64,000 nt of DNA from an uncultured Eubacterium sp. GTDB lineage: Bacteria > Bacillota > Clostridia > Lachnospirales > Lachnospiraceae. How positions within the stretch are numbered: position 1 is the first letter of the stretch; each line of letters starts with the position of its first letter. Position numbers and translations under genes: made by a program. This document shows positions 42,233-51,503 of this stretch, one piece after another. The DNA is taken from contig CAJTXO010000005.1 of assembly GCA_910583555.1 (NCBI GenBank), forward strand, positions 1 through 64,000. The letters are read 5' to 3'. The notes below the pieces were generated by a model. That model was not told the DNA's origin. It searched no databases and saw only the letters and a program-made list of their open reading frames with translations.

Positions 42233-43541
42233 CGTCTTCCACCTCTCTTCCATTCAGCACATACATCCCCTGGATTATGCTGAATATAATGATCGTTGTC
42301 ATGATCGAACTGCCGCCGTAACTGATGAGCGGAAGCGTCACGCCGGTGGACGGGATGAATTTCGTCACGCCGCCGACGCACAAAAACACCTGAAAGATAA
42401 AGACAACGCTCAATCCAAACGCGGTCAGCTTGTAAAACTGTTTTTTCATTTTCATGGCAATATTGACAAACATGATATAACTGCTGAGATACACCATGAT
42501 GAGGCAAATGGCAAATACGCCACCGAGTTCTTCGGATATGGCGGCAAAAATAAAATCACTCTCCACAACGGGGACGCTGTCAGGCAGCCCCTTTCCGAGC
42601 CCCATGCCGATAAAACCGCCGGTGCCGATGGCAAACAGCGACCGGGCGATCTGATACCCCTCATTCTGGATCCGTCCCCACGGATCCTGCCATGCGTACA
42701 CACGGGTCCGCACATGGGAAAACAGGTGGTACGCCGTTACCGCGGCGATCGCGCCGCCGGCAAATCCCGCCCCCAGATAGGCCGCGTTCATTGTGGCGAC
42801 ATAGAGTACCATGAGATAGGTGATAAAATAAATGAGCGCCGCTCCCAGATCTTTTTCCGCTACGAGTATGGCGACATGAACCGCCGCCGCGCACGTTATG
42901 AGAACAACGTGCTTAAATTTCGTACTTTTTGCCAGAAGCGAGGCCATAAAAAACACGTATAATATTTTCACGAACTCGGAGGGCTGGATGGCGATCCCCG
43001 CAATACGGATCCAGTTGCGGGAGCCGTATTTCTCGACGCCGATGACAAATACGAGAAGGAGAAATAAGACGCCGGCGAGCGCGTACTGCCACCCGAGGCG
43101 CTCCCAGATCGAAAATTTCTCGATGATGAGAGGGACAAACAGACAGATGACCATCGCGGCAGCCGCCAGGGCAACCTGATGAATGGCGTATTGGGACGAA
43201 AGCCGCCCCAGCATGACAAATCCGACCATCATGCACATCATCATATTGTTCAGCACAAGTTTGGACAGCCCCTTATAGCAGGCCTGATATACTTTGATGA
43301 ATACAAAATAAAAAACCAGCTCCGCCGCCCATAAAAACACGTACGTAAGCGTCATGTTCTCCATGATGAGGAGCGCGCTCATCACCGCGTGGAGTAGCAC
43401 GGTCAATGTCCGCTGGATCGCAAATACCCGTTCCTGCCGCTCCTTATTTTTTCCGACAAACACGCGAAAGGAATAAAATGTATACAATCCAAATAAAAGG
43501 ATGATGACATACCGCGCGATTTCTACGATAAAAAGTTCCAT
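42168..43541 (-). CDS. SEDS-family peptidoglycan glycosyltransferase (FtsW/RodA/SpoVE)
   Basis: 457 aa with about ten membrane helices. Typical SEDS sequence: GSRNWIRIAGIAIQPSEFVKI, a long extracellular loop with GGFIGMGLGKG and IFAAISEELGG, and PSTGVTLPLISYGGSS near the last helices. It polymerises glycan strands from lipid II and pairs with the class B PBP encoded next. The C-terminal tail is strongly charged (GEEEPSGDKKRRKKKNKRG). AAAGGT ribosome binding site; overlaps the upstream U32 gene by 19 nt. Confidence 0.9.
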   Translation of the reverse strand: MELFIVEIARYVIILLFGLYTFYSFRVFVGKNKERQERVFAIQRTLTVLLHAVMSALLIMENMTLTYVFLWAAELVFYFVFIKVYQACYKGLSKLVLNNMMMCMMVGFVMLGRLSSQYAIHQVALAAAAMVICLFVPLIIEKFSIWERLGWQYALAGVLFLLLVFVIGVEKYGSRNWIRIAGIAIQPSEFVKILYVFFMASLLAKSTKFKHVVLITCAAAVHVAILVAEKDLGAALIYFITYLMVLYVATMNAAYLGAGFAGGAIAAVTAYHLFSHVRTRVYAWQDPWGRIQNEGYQIARSLFAIGTGGFIGMGLGKGLPDSVPVVESDFIFAAISEELGGVFAICLIMVYLSSYIMFVNIAMKMKKQFYKLTAFGLSVVFIFQVFLCVGGVTKFIPSTGVTLPLISYGGSSIMTTIIIFSIIQGMYVLNGREVEDDGEEEPSGDKKRRKKKNKRGS

Positions 43542-45934
43542 TGTCCCAAAACCTTTCTCACCCCGGAGGCATCTTCCAAAGAAAAAGCGATCTCCGGAAT
43601 GACATTGTCTGACAGCAAATATTTTTCAGGGTCATGTCTTTCAGGTCTATGTCTTTCAGGCTTATGTCCTTCAGACATTCGTCCGGAAGGCACTTGCCAG
43701 GAAGGCATATTTTCATATATTTCATTGTAACAGTAATGGCAGTAATTGACGACCAGAAATTCATCATTTTTCGGAGTCGCGATCGTATTCCGGCTCTTAT
43801 CCCACTCCGCCTGCCGGCACCTGCCGAGTTCCCGGTTCACACAGCCCTCGCTCATCATAACCCTCGTCCGCCCGTACGCCGTGTACAATCTGCCGCTAAT
43901 ACCGAAATGGCGGTAAACACGCGCCGTCCGCCGATTCCACAAATACAGTCCCTCGCCCGCGAGGATCTCCCGCCCCTTCACGCCGGGCATGCGCGAAAGC
44001 ACGGGGAACGCATCCATCGAATGGACGATCACGCCCGCCAGATTTCCGGCTGCCAGTTCTTGTCCGCACTGCCCCCACCACGACAGGAAGCGATCCGTAT
44101 TTTTTTCGCGCAGCACGGCTGGCAGCGAAATGTAATACGGGAGATCACCGGTCTCCCGACTTAGTTGTTCCCATGTATCCGGCGCAAATTCATCTAATTT
44201 CAAATGGAAGGCCGCACGATCCGCCGTCACGTGCGCACAGGCACGGGCCGCCTGCAGCTGTTCGATATCGGCCACACGGATCATTGTAAATGCGGAGTGT
44301 GAGTGTACCTGACCAATTGGTTCATCCACCCGCTCTTCCACCGGTTTTCCCGCCGTGCGGACTACCGGTCCCTCCGACAGTTTCCCCGCCCCCTGAACCG
44401 GCAACTCTCCCGACAATTTCCCCGCCGTCCGGTGAAATGTGCCGCAAATACTGGCGCGGAGCCGTTCCAGCCCCTCCCGGCGCAGCGACGCGATGCTTCC
44501 CAATGGGATAAAAATACCGTCGGGGACATGCACTTCGAGCCTTTCAAACACAAACTCACTGCCGCCGGTCTTATCCAGCCTTTTTTTAATGTCCTCCGCT
44601 TCGACCGGCCTGCCCTCTGCCCGCTCGGCGCGGGCGCCTGCCACCTCGCACCTGAAATCCCGGTAAAAGAGCGTGAGTGTCACCGGGCGTCCGCATTCTG
44701 CCGTAAAAACGGCCCTCACTTTTATTTTTCCATTCTTCTTTCCGTCATCAATGATGTCTGAAATCTGCTGCAGCAGCTGGTTGTTCCTCATCCGGTACAC
44801 CTTCTGTCCGGCGCGCGGCGCGCTTCCCTTCTGGTAACGCGCCGTCACCCGCGCAGGGGCGTCCGCCCCCTCTTTCAGCGTATACTCGTACACGGCATGT
44901 CCTTTTTTATCTCGGAATTCCAGTACATCCTGCGCGTGCGTCCGCTCCGTCAGGCGGTATTCGACCGCACGCGGAGTCACGTTCACGACCTCGCCGACGC
45001 ACACGCCATAGTGCCCGTTGCGGCTCGTATCGATCACATTGTTTTTCGACGGTTCAAACAGATATCCCGCGGAAAAACCGCCCCGGTTATAAATGTCCGC
45101 CAGCCGCCTCACATCGTGCGCGACCTCGGCATCCGATTTCGTCACGCCGGCGAGGTACGCGTCAGCGTAAATCCGGTACAAATGAGACGTAAAAGCCGCA
45201 TACGCCGGCTTTTTCATCCGCCCCTCGATCTTAAACGAATCGACTCCCGCCTCGATCAGCTCACCGACACGCCCGAGCGTGCACAGATCTCTGGGACTCA
45301 GTATATAGCCCCCGTCCTTTCCGTTGACGGTATAGCGCAGACGGCACGGCTGGGCACACATGCCGCGGTTTCCGCTGCGGCCCCCGATGACCTGGCTCAT
45401 CTGGCACTGGCCGGAATAGCAGTAACAGAGCGCCCCGTGGACAAACACTTCCAGTTCGAGATCGGTCTTTCTTCTCATCTGTGCAATCTCACCGATCGTC
45501 AATTCCCGCGCCGGCACAACCCTTGTCACGCCGTACGGCTTCCACTGATCGGCCCCCGCACCGCTCACAATCGTCATCTGCGTGCTGGCGTGTATCGCTA
45601 ACCCCTGAAAATTCTGCCCGATGAAATCCATCACGCCGGGATCCTGAACGATCACGGCGTCCAGCCCCGCTTCATACAGCGGAGCAATCAGCGCATAAAG
45701 ACTACCCTCCAGTTCCTCTTCGGTCAGAAGGGTATTGACAGTGAGATATATTTTTTTATCATGGAGATGGGCAAAATCCAGAATCCCGCACAGCTCCTCC
45801 ACCGTGGGATTGTCCGCGAACGCCCTGGCGGAAAAGCGGTCCGTCCCGGTATAAACCGCGTCGGCACCGCTGTAGATGGCTGCATAGATCGCCTCTTTGG
45901 ATCCGCCCGGCGCCAGAATCTCTATTTTTTTCAT
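43523..45934 (-). CDS. U32 family peptidase / tRNA or rRNA hydroxylation-type protein
   Basis: 803 aa. The N-terminal TIM-barrel-like U32 domain starts ILAPGGSKEAIYAAIYSGAD and carries the family signature with cysteines (ELEVFVHGALCYCYSGQCQM, then GNRGMCAQPCRLRY). DUF3656-type middle and C-terminal parts follow. U32 proteins are annotated as collagenase-like peptidases, but close relatives (RlhA, TrhP) act in RNA hydroxylation with iron-sulfur clusters; that role fits the Cys motif. Two low-complexity insertions are unusual: RTAGKLSGELPVQGAGKLSE around 44330-44430 and HKPERHRPERHDPEK near 43622-43685. It overlaps ftsW/rodA. Confidence 0.85.
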   Translation of the reverse strand: MKKIEILAPGGSKEAIYAAIYSGADAVYTGTDRFSARAFADNPTVEELCGILDFAHLHDKKIYLTVNTLLTEEELEGSLYALIAPLYEAGLDAVIVQDPGVMDFIGQNFQGLAIHASTQMTIVSGAGADQWKPYGVTRVVPARELTIGEIAQMRRKTDLELEVFVHGALCYCYSGQCQMSQVIGGRSGNRGMCAQPCRLRYTVNGKDGGYILSPRDLCTLGRVGELIEAGVDSFKIEGRMKKPAYAAFTSHLYRIYADAYLAGVTKSDAEVAHDVRRLADIYNRGGFSAGYLFEPSKNNVIDTSRNGHYGVCVGEVVNVTPRAVEYRLTERTHAQDVLEFRDKKGHAVYEYTLKEGADAPARVTARYQKGSAPRAGQKVYRMRNNQLLQQISDIIDDGKKNGKIKVRAVFTAECGRPVTLTLFYRDFRCEVAGARAERAEGRPVEAEDIKKRLDKTGGSEFVFERLEVHVPDGIFIPLGSIASLRREGLERLRASICGTFHRTAGKLSGELPVQGAGKLSEGPVVRTAGKPVEERVDEPIGQVHSHSAFTMIRVADIEQLQAARACAHVTADRAAFHLKLDEFAPDTWEQLSRETGDLPYYISLPAVLREKNTDRFLSWWGQCGQELAAGNLAGVIVHSMDAFPVLSRMPGVKGREILAGEGLYLWNRRTARVYRHFGISGRLYTAYGRTRVMMSEGCVNRELGRCRQAEWDKSRNTIATPKNDEFLVVNYCHYCYNEIYENMPSWQVPSGRMSEGHKPERHRPERHDPEKYLLSDNVIPEIAFSLEDASGVRKVLGQWNFLS

Positions 45935-45938
45935 ACTA

Positions 45939-46427
45939 TTATTTTTTCCGTCTGTTTCTGGACTCCAGATCCGTAATACGCTTCTGCGCCTCCGCCAGCT
46001 GTTCTTCCAGCGACGCGACCTTCGACGTATTGTCCTCGTTTTTTACATTCAGTTCGACGATCTTCTTTTCGGCATCGCTCAACTGCCCCTTCAGCTCGTC
46101 CTTGCGGCTGACGACATCGTCTGTCTTACTCTGGACTTCCATCACTTCATGCTTCATGTCAAGAACCATCTGATCCTTGCGTTCGCCATCGCGCACGAGC
46201 GCTTCCATTTCCTTTTTCAGCTTAAAATAATCGTCTGCAATATTGATCGCCAGCAGAATGTTTCGCAGATCAAGATCAAGGCTGTAGTAATAATCCTGCT
46301 TCTTAAATTCCGTATATTTGCCATTTATGTATGTCGCCACTTTCTGCAAATAATCTTCACTCTCAAACCCGCATATCGTATAGCGTTTGCCATTGATGAG
46401 CACTTCTACGTCATGTTTATCTTCCAT
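45939..46427 (-). CDS. zapA: Cell division protein ZapA
   Basis: 162 aa. The N-terminal ZapA domain (VEVLINGKRYTICGFESEDY, then VATYINGKYTEF and LNIADDYFKL-like helix) is followed by a long coiled coil (~75-155: repeated EE/KK-rich heptads). ZapA bundles FtsZ filaments at the division ring. It lies 4 nt before the U32 gene and upstream of the SEDS-PBP pair, a division/wall gene cluster common in Lachnospiraceae. Confidence 0.85.
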   Translation of the reverse strand: MEDKHDVEVLINGKRYTICGFESEDYLQKVATYINGKYTEFKKQDYYYSLDLDLRNILLAINIADDYFKLKKEMEALVRDGERKDQMVLDMKHEVMEVQSKTDDVVSRKDELKGQLSDAEKKIVELNVKNEDNTSKVASLEEQLAEAQKRITDLESRNRRKK

Positions 46428-46489
46428 TTCTTATCCCCGTTCCTTTTTATCATCTGCCAGCATAATCTGCCCTCATTTTACACGAAAAT

Positions 46490-47146
46490 TCATGTTACGT
46501 CAAGAAGCAGCTCGTCGAATCCGCGTATGGCAAGATCCGCGTCGCGCACGATGTCGCCCCAGGAATATGCCAATTTGTCCTCGTACACCCCGACCGTATA
46601 AAAACCGGCCTCGTTCGCCGCCATGATCCCCTGGTGCAGATCCTCAAATACGACGCACTCCTCTGGCGCGCACCCAATCTTCTCCGCCGCTCTTATGTAT
46701 ATATCGGGAAATCCCTTGCCTCTCGCAACCTCTTTTGTCTCAGTAAACGCCTGGAAATAACTGTAAATTTCGTTCCGTTTCAGGCAGTCCTCAAACAGCG
46801 TCGCGTACGAAGCCGTTGCCACGCCGAGCCGGATGCCTTCCCCCGCCATCTGCTCCAACAGTTCGCGGACATACGGTTTGACCGCCACTTCCTCATGATA
46901 TGTCCTCGCCGCCATGTCGTTCCATTCGCGGATAATGTCGTCTTCCCGTTCCTTCAGCCGGAACCGTTCGATCGTATAGCTCGCTGTCTCCCGAAACCCC
47001 ATAGCCGCGATCGCTTTCTGATAATCCGGCGGCACCTCGAATCCCCGGCCGCCGAGAAAATCGGCATCGACCTTCTCCCACACCCACATCGAATCGAGCA
47101 GCGTCCCGTCCAGATCAAAGATCGCTCCTTTTATCTTCATTTCCAT
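46490..47146 (-). CDS. HAD-family phosphatase (beta-phosphoglucomutase-like)
   Basis: ~218 aa from MEMKIKGAIF. HAD motif I FDLDGTLLDS (nucleophile Asp plus acid/base Asp), motif II LGVATAS, the Lys of motif III in ARGKGFPD, and motif IV VVFEDLHQGIMAA. The alpha-helical cap lies between motifs I and II. It hydrolyses or transfers phosphate on a small metabolite, substrate unknown. Upstream bases GAGAGGG serve as ribosome binding site. Confidence 0.85.
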   Translation of the reverse strand: MEMKIKGAIFDLDGTLLDSMWVWEKVDADFLGGRGFEVPPDYQKAIAAMGFRETASYTIERFRLKEREDDIIREWNDMAARTYHEEVAVKPYVRELLEQMAGEGIRLGVATASYATLFEDCLKRNEIYSYFQAFTETKEVARGKGFPDIYIRAAEKIGCAPEECVVFEDLHQGIMAANEAGFYTVGVYEDKLAYSWGDIVRDADLAIRGFDELLLDVT

Positions 47147-47221
47147 TTCTCTTTTCCCTCTCACTTGTACACAGACTGTCCTGTTTTGCTCCTCTTTCGA
47201 TCCGTTTTTTGTCCGCCCCTC

Positions 47222-48187
47222 TCACGGCGACTTTCCAACCGACAGTCTCGGTATGATTTCATCTGCTATTTTCTTATGCCCTTCCCTGTTTGGATGCGGA
47301 TCGATCTCCCCCCAGGAAACGACCATGTTGATCAGCTTCTCATCCGCCTGCTCAAATGCCTGTTTCACATCGACCAGCTCGTACCCGCCATTCTCAGCCG
47401 TTCTCTCGCTTTTATCTGACTGCTGCCCTTCCTCCGACTTCTGCCTTTTCTGCGACTGCACTCTGTATTCCGGCTGCTGCCCTTCCTCCGGCTGCACCCT
47501 GTTTTCCGGCTGCTGATTTTCCCCCGGCCGTCCCCCGCCGTTTTGCGGGTGGAACACGCTCTGCACTTCCCGGGACACGAACCCCTCGTTCATTTTTACG
47601 ATGTACTTCTCCGCCATCGCGTCGAGCTGGGCGGAAAGATCAAATGAAACATCGTTGCACGGATTGTAAATATTATTGACGAAAAGCTGTGCCTGCGGCG
47701 CATGGCTGTGGATCACGTCGATGATCTGCGGGATGTTCTGCCAGAACCGTTCACAGGCTTTCGTGAAAATCTCGTCCCCGTGCGCCTCAAACTCCTCCAG
47801 ATCCATATCGACCGACAAATACTGCAAAAGATCGTTCGATCCGATGGAGAGTGTGATCAGATCCGCGCGCTCGATCTCTTCCATATATTTCTTATGTTGT
47901 TCATTATTTTCGTCTGTCAGAATTTCCAAAAGCTGCTCGCTGCGCAATCCATTTTTTCCGAAATTCGTCAGTCTGACTGCGCCGTACTGCCCTTCCAGCG
48001 CCTGCGCGATCCGCCCGACATAAGACTCCCTGTCCACATCCTCCAGGCCGTACCCTTTGGCGATGCTGTCCCCCAGCGCGACGTAATGAATGATTTTATG
48101 TTCATAATCTCCCGATTCTATTTCCGTTCCCGGCATGAGGGCAGTAAAAATCAGAATGAAAATAAAAAATACCCTGACTATTTTCAT
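47222..48187 (-). CDS. Secreted SGNH/GDSL-family hydrolase with Gln/Glu-rich insertion
   Basis: ~321 aa from the ATG at 48187, chosen because GGAGGT lies 5 nt upstream and a signal peptide follows (MKIVRVFFIFILIFTALMPG). SGNH blocks: YVALGDSIAKGYG, GKNGLRSEQ, SIGSNDLLQ and DPHPNREGH. It is a lipase/esterase-type hydrolase acting outside the membrane; substrate unknown. Between blocks III and V it carries a low-complexity repeat of ~45 residues (ENRVQPEEGQQPEYRVQ type), which the family does not normally have. Confidence 0.85.
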   Translation of the reverse strand: MKIVRVFFIFILIFTALMPGTEIESGDYEHKIIHYVALGDSIAKGYGLEDVDRESYVGRIAQALEGQYGAVRLTNFGKNGLRSEQLLEILTDENNEQHKKYMEEIERADLITLSIGSNDLLQYLSVDMDLEEFEAHGDEIFTKACERFWQNIPQIIDVIHSHAPQAQLFVNNIYNPCNDVSFDLSAQLDAMAEKYIVKMNEGFVSREVQSVFHPQNGGGRPGENQQPENRVQPEEGQQPEYRVQSQKRQKSEEGQQSDKSERTAENGGYELVDVKQAFEQADEKLINMVVSWGEIDPHPNREGHKKIADEIIPRLSVGKSP

Positions 48188-48292
48188 GGCAGACCTCCAC
48201 AAGACATTTTCCTGTAGTAGTCTGTCCCATCCAGGTACAATTATTCTCTGATCAATTGGTTCGTCTGTCACGGAATGCTGAAACTTTATGTA

Positions 48293-48961
48293 TCAGGTAA
48301 AATTTTGGAAATATCCGAGTACGCCCATGAGCGACGGAACGATCTGATATGCCAGTTCCGCCATCTCCTCATCCGGTTCGATCAGATCCGGAACCATAAA
48401 TACGCGCATTCCGGCTGCATGTGCCGAGCGCACGCCGTGATACGAGTCCTCGATGGCAAATGCCTGTGACGGATCGACGCCCAGTTCACGACAGGCACGA
48501 AAATAAATTTCCGGGTGCGGCTTGCTGTGCGTGACCATATCGCCGCCGACGATCACCGGAAAAAATCGAAGCAGCCCGGCCTGTTCGAGTTCCTGCTCTG
48601 CCGCCTGCCGGCGCGTCGAAGTCGCAAGTCCCGTCCGGTAACCGTTCACTTTGAGATAACTGAGAAGCTCCCTCGCGCCCCGTTTTACGGGAATCCCGTG
48701 CGCATCCACCTTCCTGCGGAACACATAGGAGGCTTCCCGGCGGAACTTCTCATAATCCAGAGCCTCGCCCCAGAAATCACAGACGATCTGCCTCGTCTGG
48801 GCAGAATTTGTGCCAATGCACCTGCGAAACGCCTCTTCAATGTCTTTCAGGCCATACTTTTCCCCCACCAGTTTCCAACACGACAAAACAAGCGCTTCCG
48901 TGTCAAACAAAACGCCGTCCATGTCGAACACTACCGTTTTTAACGCTGTTTCTTTATCCAT
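48293..48961 (-). CDS. HAD-family phosphatase (beta-phosphoglucomutase-like)
   Basis: 222 aa. FDMDGVLFDTE (motif I), LATSTRR (motif II), HSKPHPEIYF (motif III Lys) and AIEDSYHGVRSAHAAGM (motif IV) define a haloacid-dehalogenase phosphatase of the PGMB/Gph-like subfamily. Substrate unknown. It follows the Na/Pi transporter gene by 20 nt in the same direction, so the two are probably cotranscribed. Confidence 0.85.
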   Translation of the reverse strand: MDKETALKTVVFDMDGVLFDTEALVLSCWKLVGEKYGLKDIEEAFRRCIGTNSAQTRQIVCDFWGEALDYEKFRREASYVFRRKVDAHGIPVKRGARELLSYLKVNGYRTGLATSTRRQAAEQELEQAGLLRFFPVIVGGDMVTHSKPHPEIYFRACRELGVDPSQAFAIEDSYHGVRSAHAAGMRVFMVPDLIEPDEEMAELAYQIVPSLMGVLGYFQNFT

Positions 48962-48981
48962 CCTCTCCTCCCAAACTTCCT

Positions 48982-50742
48982 TTATGGCAGTTTATACCGG
49001 TTCTTATACATCGTATACGTTTCATGGAACGGCGTATTTTTGCCTTTGTCCAGCGTATCCAGATATCCATGCGGATCATACGAATCCTCGCGCAGCTGTA
49101 TGACACAAACGCCGATATTCGAACAGTGGTCGGCGACGCGCTCAAAATTCGTAGCCAGATCATTGAGGATCAGTCCGGCCTCGATCGTACATTTCCCGTT
49201 CTGGAGCCGCTTGACATGACGTTTTTTCACCTTTTTATTCAACCGGTCCACGACCTCTTCCAGCGGCTCGATCTCATTGGCCGCATTCGCGTCCTCGTTC
49301 GTAAACACCTGCACCGTAAGATCGAGAATATGTTTTACGGCATCGGAAAAAACAACCAATTCCTCAGTCGCTTTTTCCGAAAACGAAATTTTCTTTTCTT
49401 TCTTCTTCCGCGCCGTTTCCCAAATGTTCACCGCGTGATCGGAAATGCGCTCAAAATCATTGATACAGTGGAGGATCATCGAAAGCGTCCGGCTGTCATT
49501 TTCCGAGAGATTTTTCGCGCTCAGTTTCACGAGATAGCTTCCCAGTTCGTCTTCATACCGGTCGATCTCATCCTCGTCGGAACATACCGACTTCGCCACA
49601 TCCTCGTCGTAATGTTCAATCAGGGAAACCGCATTGGCAAGCGCCGTTTTCGACAGCTTCGCCATCTCCGCCGCCACCTGGCGGCACCTCTCTACCGCGA
49701 AAGCCGGCTGCTCTAAAAAACGCTCGTCGAGCAGCGACAGGATCTCATGCCTCTCACGCTCTTTCTCATCCTCACGGATCGACAGATAGGCGAGCCGCTC
49801 AAGCCCTTTCGCGAACGGCAGCAGAACGATCGTCGCCACAATATTAAATATGCTGTGCATCACAGCGATCCCCGCCGGCCCCGCCGCCTGATCGATAAAT
49901 TCAAAATAGAATACCGCATGCAGCAGATAAAAGGCGATCATAAACAACGCCGTGCCGAACAGGTTAAAATACAAATGGACAAGTGAGGCCCGTTTCGCGT
50001 TTTTATTTGCGCCGATTGCCGAAAGGAGCGCCGTACAGCACGTTCCAATATTTTGTCCCATGATGATCGGAAACGCCGTCCCGTACGTGATCGAACCGGT
50101 GGCGCAAAGCGCCTGCAGAATACCGACTGACGCGGAAGAACTCTGGATGACCGCCGTCAGCACCGTCCCCGCAAGCATCCCGAGGATCGGATTGGAAAAC
50201 ATCGTCAGGATATTTGTAAACTCCGGCACATCCGCCAGCGGCTTCACCGCCCCGCTCATCGTATCCATCCCGAACATCAGTATGGCAAAACCCAAAAGGA
50301 TCATGCCGATATCTCTCTTTTTCTGGCTTTTCAAAAACATCACGAAAATAATACCAATCACCGCGAGAACCGGCGCGAAATTGGACGGTTTTAAAAACTG
50401 CATGACCAAACTGTCGCTCTCGATCCCGGACAAGCTCAGGATCCAGGCCGTCACCGTCGTCCCCACGTTCGCTCCCATAATGATACCGATCGCCTGGGAA
50501 AGTTTCATAATCCCGGAATTGACAAACCCGACGACCATGACGGTCGTCGCCGACGACGACTGGATCACCGCTGTAACAAAAATACCTAAAAATACCGCCT
50601 TCACCGGATTTGAAGTCAGTTTCGCCAGAATCCTCTCGAGCCTGCCGCCCGCAATCTTCGTCAGCCCTTCCCCCATCGTATTCATACCGTACAAAAACAG
50701 GGCAAGGCCGCCGAGCATCGTAAGCACATCAAAGATCGTCAT
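48982..50742 (-). CDS. Na/Pi-cotransporter family protein with PhoU-like domain
   Basis: 586 aa. Two inverted repeats of membrane helices carry the NptA/SLC34 signatures TAVIQSSSATT (about residue 57-67) and TAVIQSSSASVG, so sodium-coupled phosphate uptake is predicted. Residues ~340-550 are a cytoplasmic PhoU-like helical bundle (LHCINDFERISDHAVNI and LNDLATNFERVADHCSNI) that likely regulates transport. AAGGAGG precedes the ATG, and a promoter lies at 50808-50837. Confidence 0.9.
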   Translation of the reverse strand: MTIFDVLTMLGGLALFLYGMNTMGEGLTKIAGGRLERILAKLTSNPVKAVFLGIFVTAVIQSSSATTVMVVGFVNSGIMKLSQAIGIIMGANVGTTVTAWILSLSGIESDSLVMQFLKPSNFAPVLAVIGIIFVMFLKSQKKRDIGMILLGFAILMFGMDTMSGAVKPLADVPEFTNILTMFSNPILGMLAGTVLTAVIQSSSASVGILQALCATGSITYGTAFPIIMGQNIGTCCTALLSAIGANKNAKRASLVHLYFNLFGTALFMIAFYLLHAVFYFEFIDQAAGPAGIAVMHSIFNIVATIVLLPFAKGLERLAYLSIREDEKERERHEILSLLDERFLEQPAFAVERCRQVAAEMAKLSKTALANAVSLIEHYDEDVAKSVCSDEDEIDRYEDELGSYLVKLSAKNLSENDSRTLSMILHCINDFERISDHAVNIWETARKKKEKKISFSEKATEELVVFSDAVKHILDLTVQVFTNEDANAANEIEPLEEVVDRLNKKVKKRHVKRLQNGKCTIEAGLILNDLATNFERVADHCSNIGVCVIQLREDSYDPHGYLDTLDKGKNTPFHETYTMYKNRYKLP

Positions 50743-50807
50743 TCTTTTCCTCCTTTTTGGGTTGTTCTTGTTCTGATTATTTATTTTTTACATTGTTGCG
50801 CTTTTTT

Positions 50808-50837
50808 ATTATATCATATGGCAGGGAGCCTTTACAA
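50808..50837 (-). promoter_or_regulatory. Promoter of the Na/Pi cotransporter gene
   Basis: On the minus strand TTGTAA (complement of 50832-50837) and TATAAT (complement of 50808-50813) are 18 nt apart, ~66 nt before the start codon. Confidence 0.55.
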
Positions 50838-50922
50838 GAAGTAAAACATGCGCGCGATTTTCTTTTATTTTTTATTTTTCGCTTTGCTCCACTCCCTAGC
50901 TAACGATAGTAACGGATTCCTC

Positions 50923-51168
50923 TTAACATTTCAACTCCGTGGGCACAATTTCCCCCTCGCCGATCACGTCTCCATTGTTATAAATCAGAAACTTCTTTGC
51001 CCGGTACCATACGACATTCCGTTCCCCGCCCTGATCCTGAACGGGGACTGCGATCATACGCACCTTCGCCTTTTTCCAAAACAGGCCAAAACGCTTTTGG
51101 ATCCGCACACACAGAACCTCACTGATCGGGGTACCATCCGCAGCAAAAAAACGGACTGGAAAAATCAT
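50923..51168 (-). CDS. Hypothetical 81-aa protein (doubtful)
   Basis: An open frame of 81 codons with no clear ribosome binding site before its ATG; the frame stays open upstream through part of the VWA remnant. The product is basic, with no membrane segment or signal peptide (ISEVLCVRIQKRFGLFWKK). It may be the leftover 3' end of a gene that was lost together with the neighbouring VWA gene. I do not recognise it. Confidence 0.3.
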   Translation of the reverse strand: MIFPVRFFAADGTPISEVLCVRIQKRFGLFWKKAKVRMIAVPVQDQGGERNVVWYRAKKFLIYNNGDVIGEGEIVPTELKC

Positions 51169-51176
51169 GTTAATGA

Positions 51177-51503
51177 TCAGACGGAGCCGCGGCAGTCCGA
51201 TCCCTCCCTGACGGATGCTGTGCCTAACTGACTAATCACTTTTGTCGTTCCACCAAAACTCACTAAACCTCCCTTGTCTTTAGATGTTTGCTCACTTACG
51301 AAAGATGATAATGCCTTTTTCGCTGTTTTTAACCGATCATCAATATCCATACTTTTAGATGTGTCCACGGCATACTTAAAATGAAAATAGGCACACTTTC
51401 CCCTGTAATCGATTTCCTTTGACCATGTTTCAAACCAGATCTTTCGATCCACAAGCATATACTTGGAAAAATGTGTTGTTGTCAATGTAACAATATTTAA
51501 CAT
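51177..51503 (-). pseudogene. Remnant of a von Willebrand factor A domain surface-protein gene
   Basis: 108 codons. HFSKYMLVDRKIWFETWSKE resembles the segment that precedes VWA domains in clostridial surface proteins. It is followed by the VWA start with a MIDAS-like DTSKSM and helix DRLKTAKKALSSFV, then VSFGGTT, and it stops after about half a VWA domain. There is no signal peptide. The first ATG lies immediately after the folC stop codon (TAGATG), so the 5' part has been deleted or replaced. It is probably non-functional. Confidence 0.55.
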
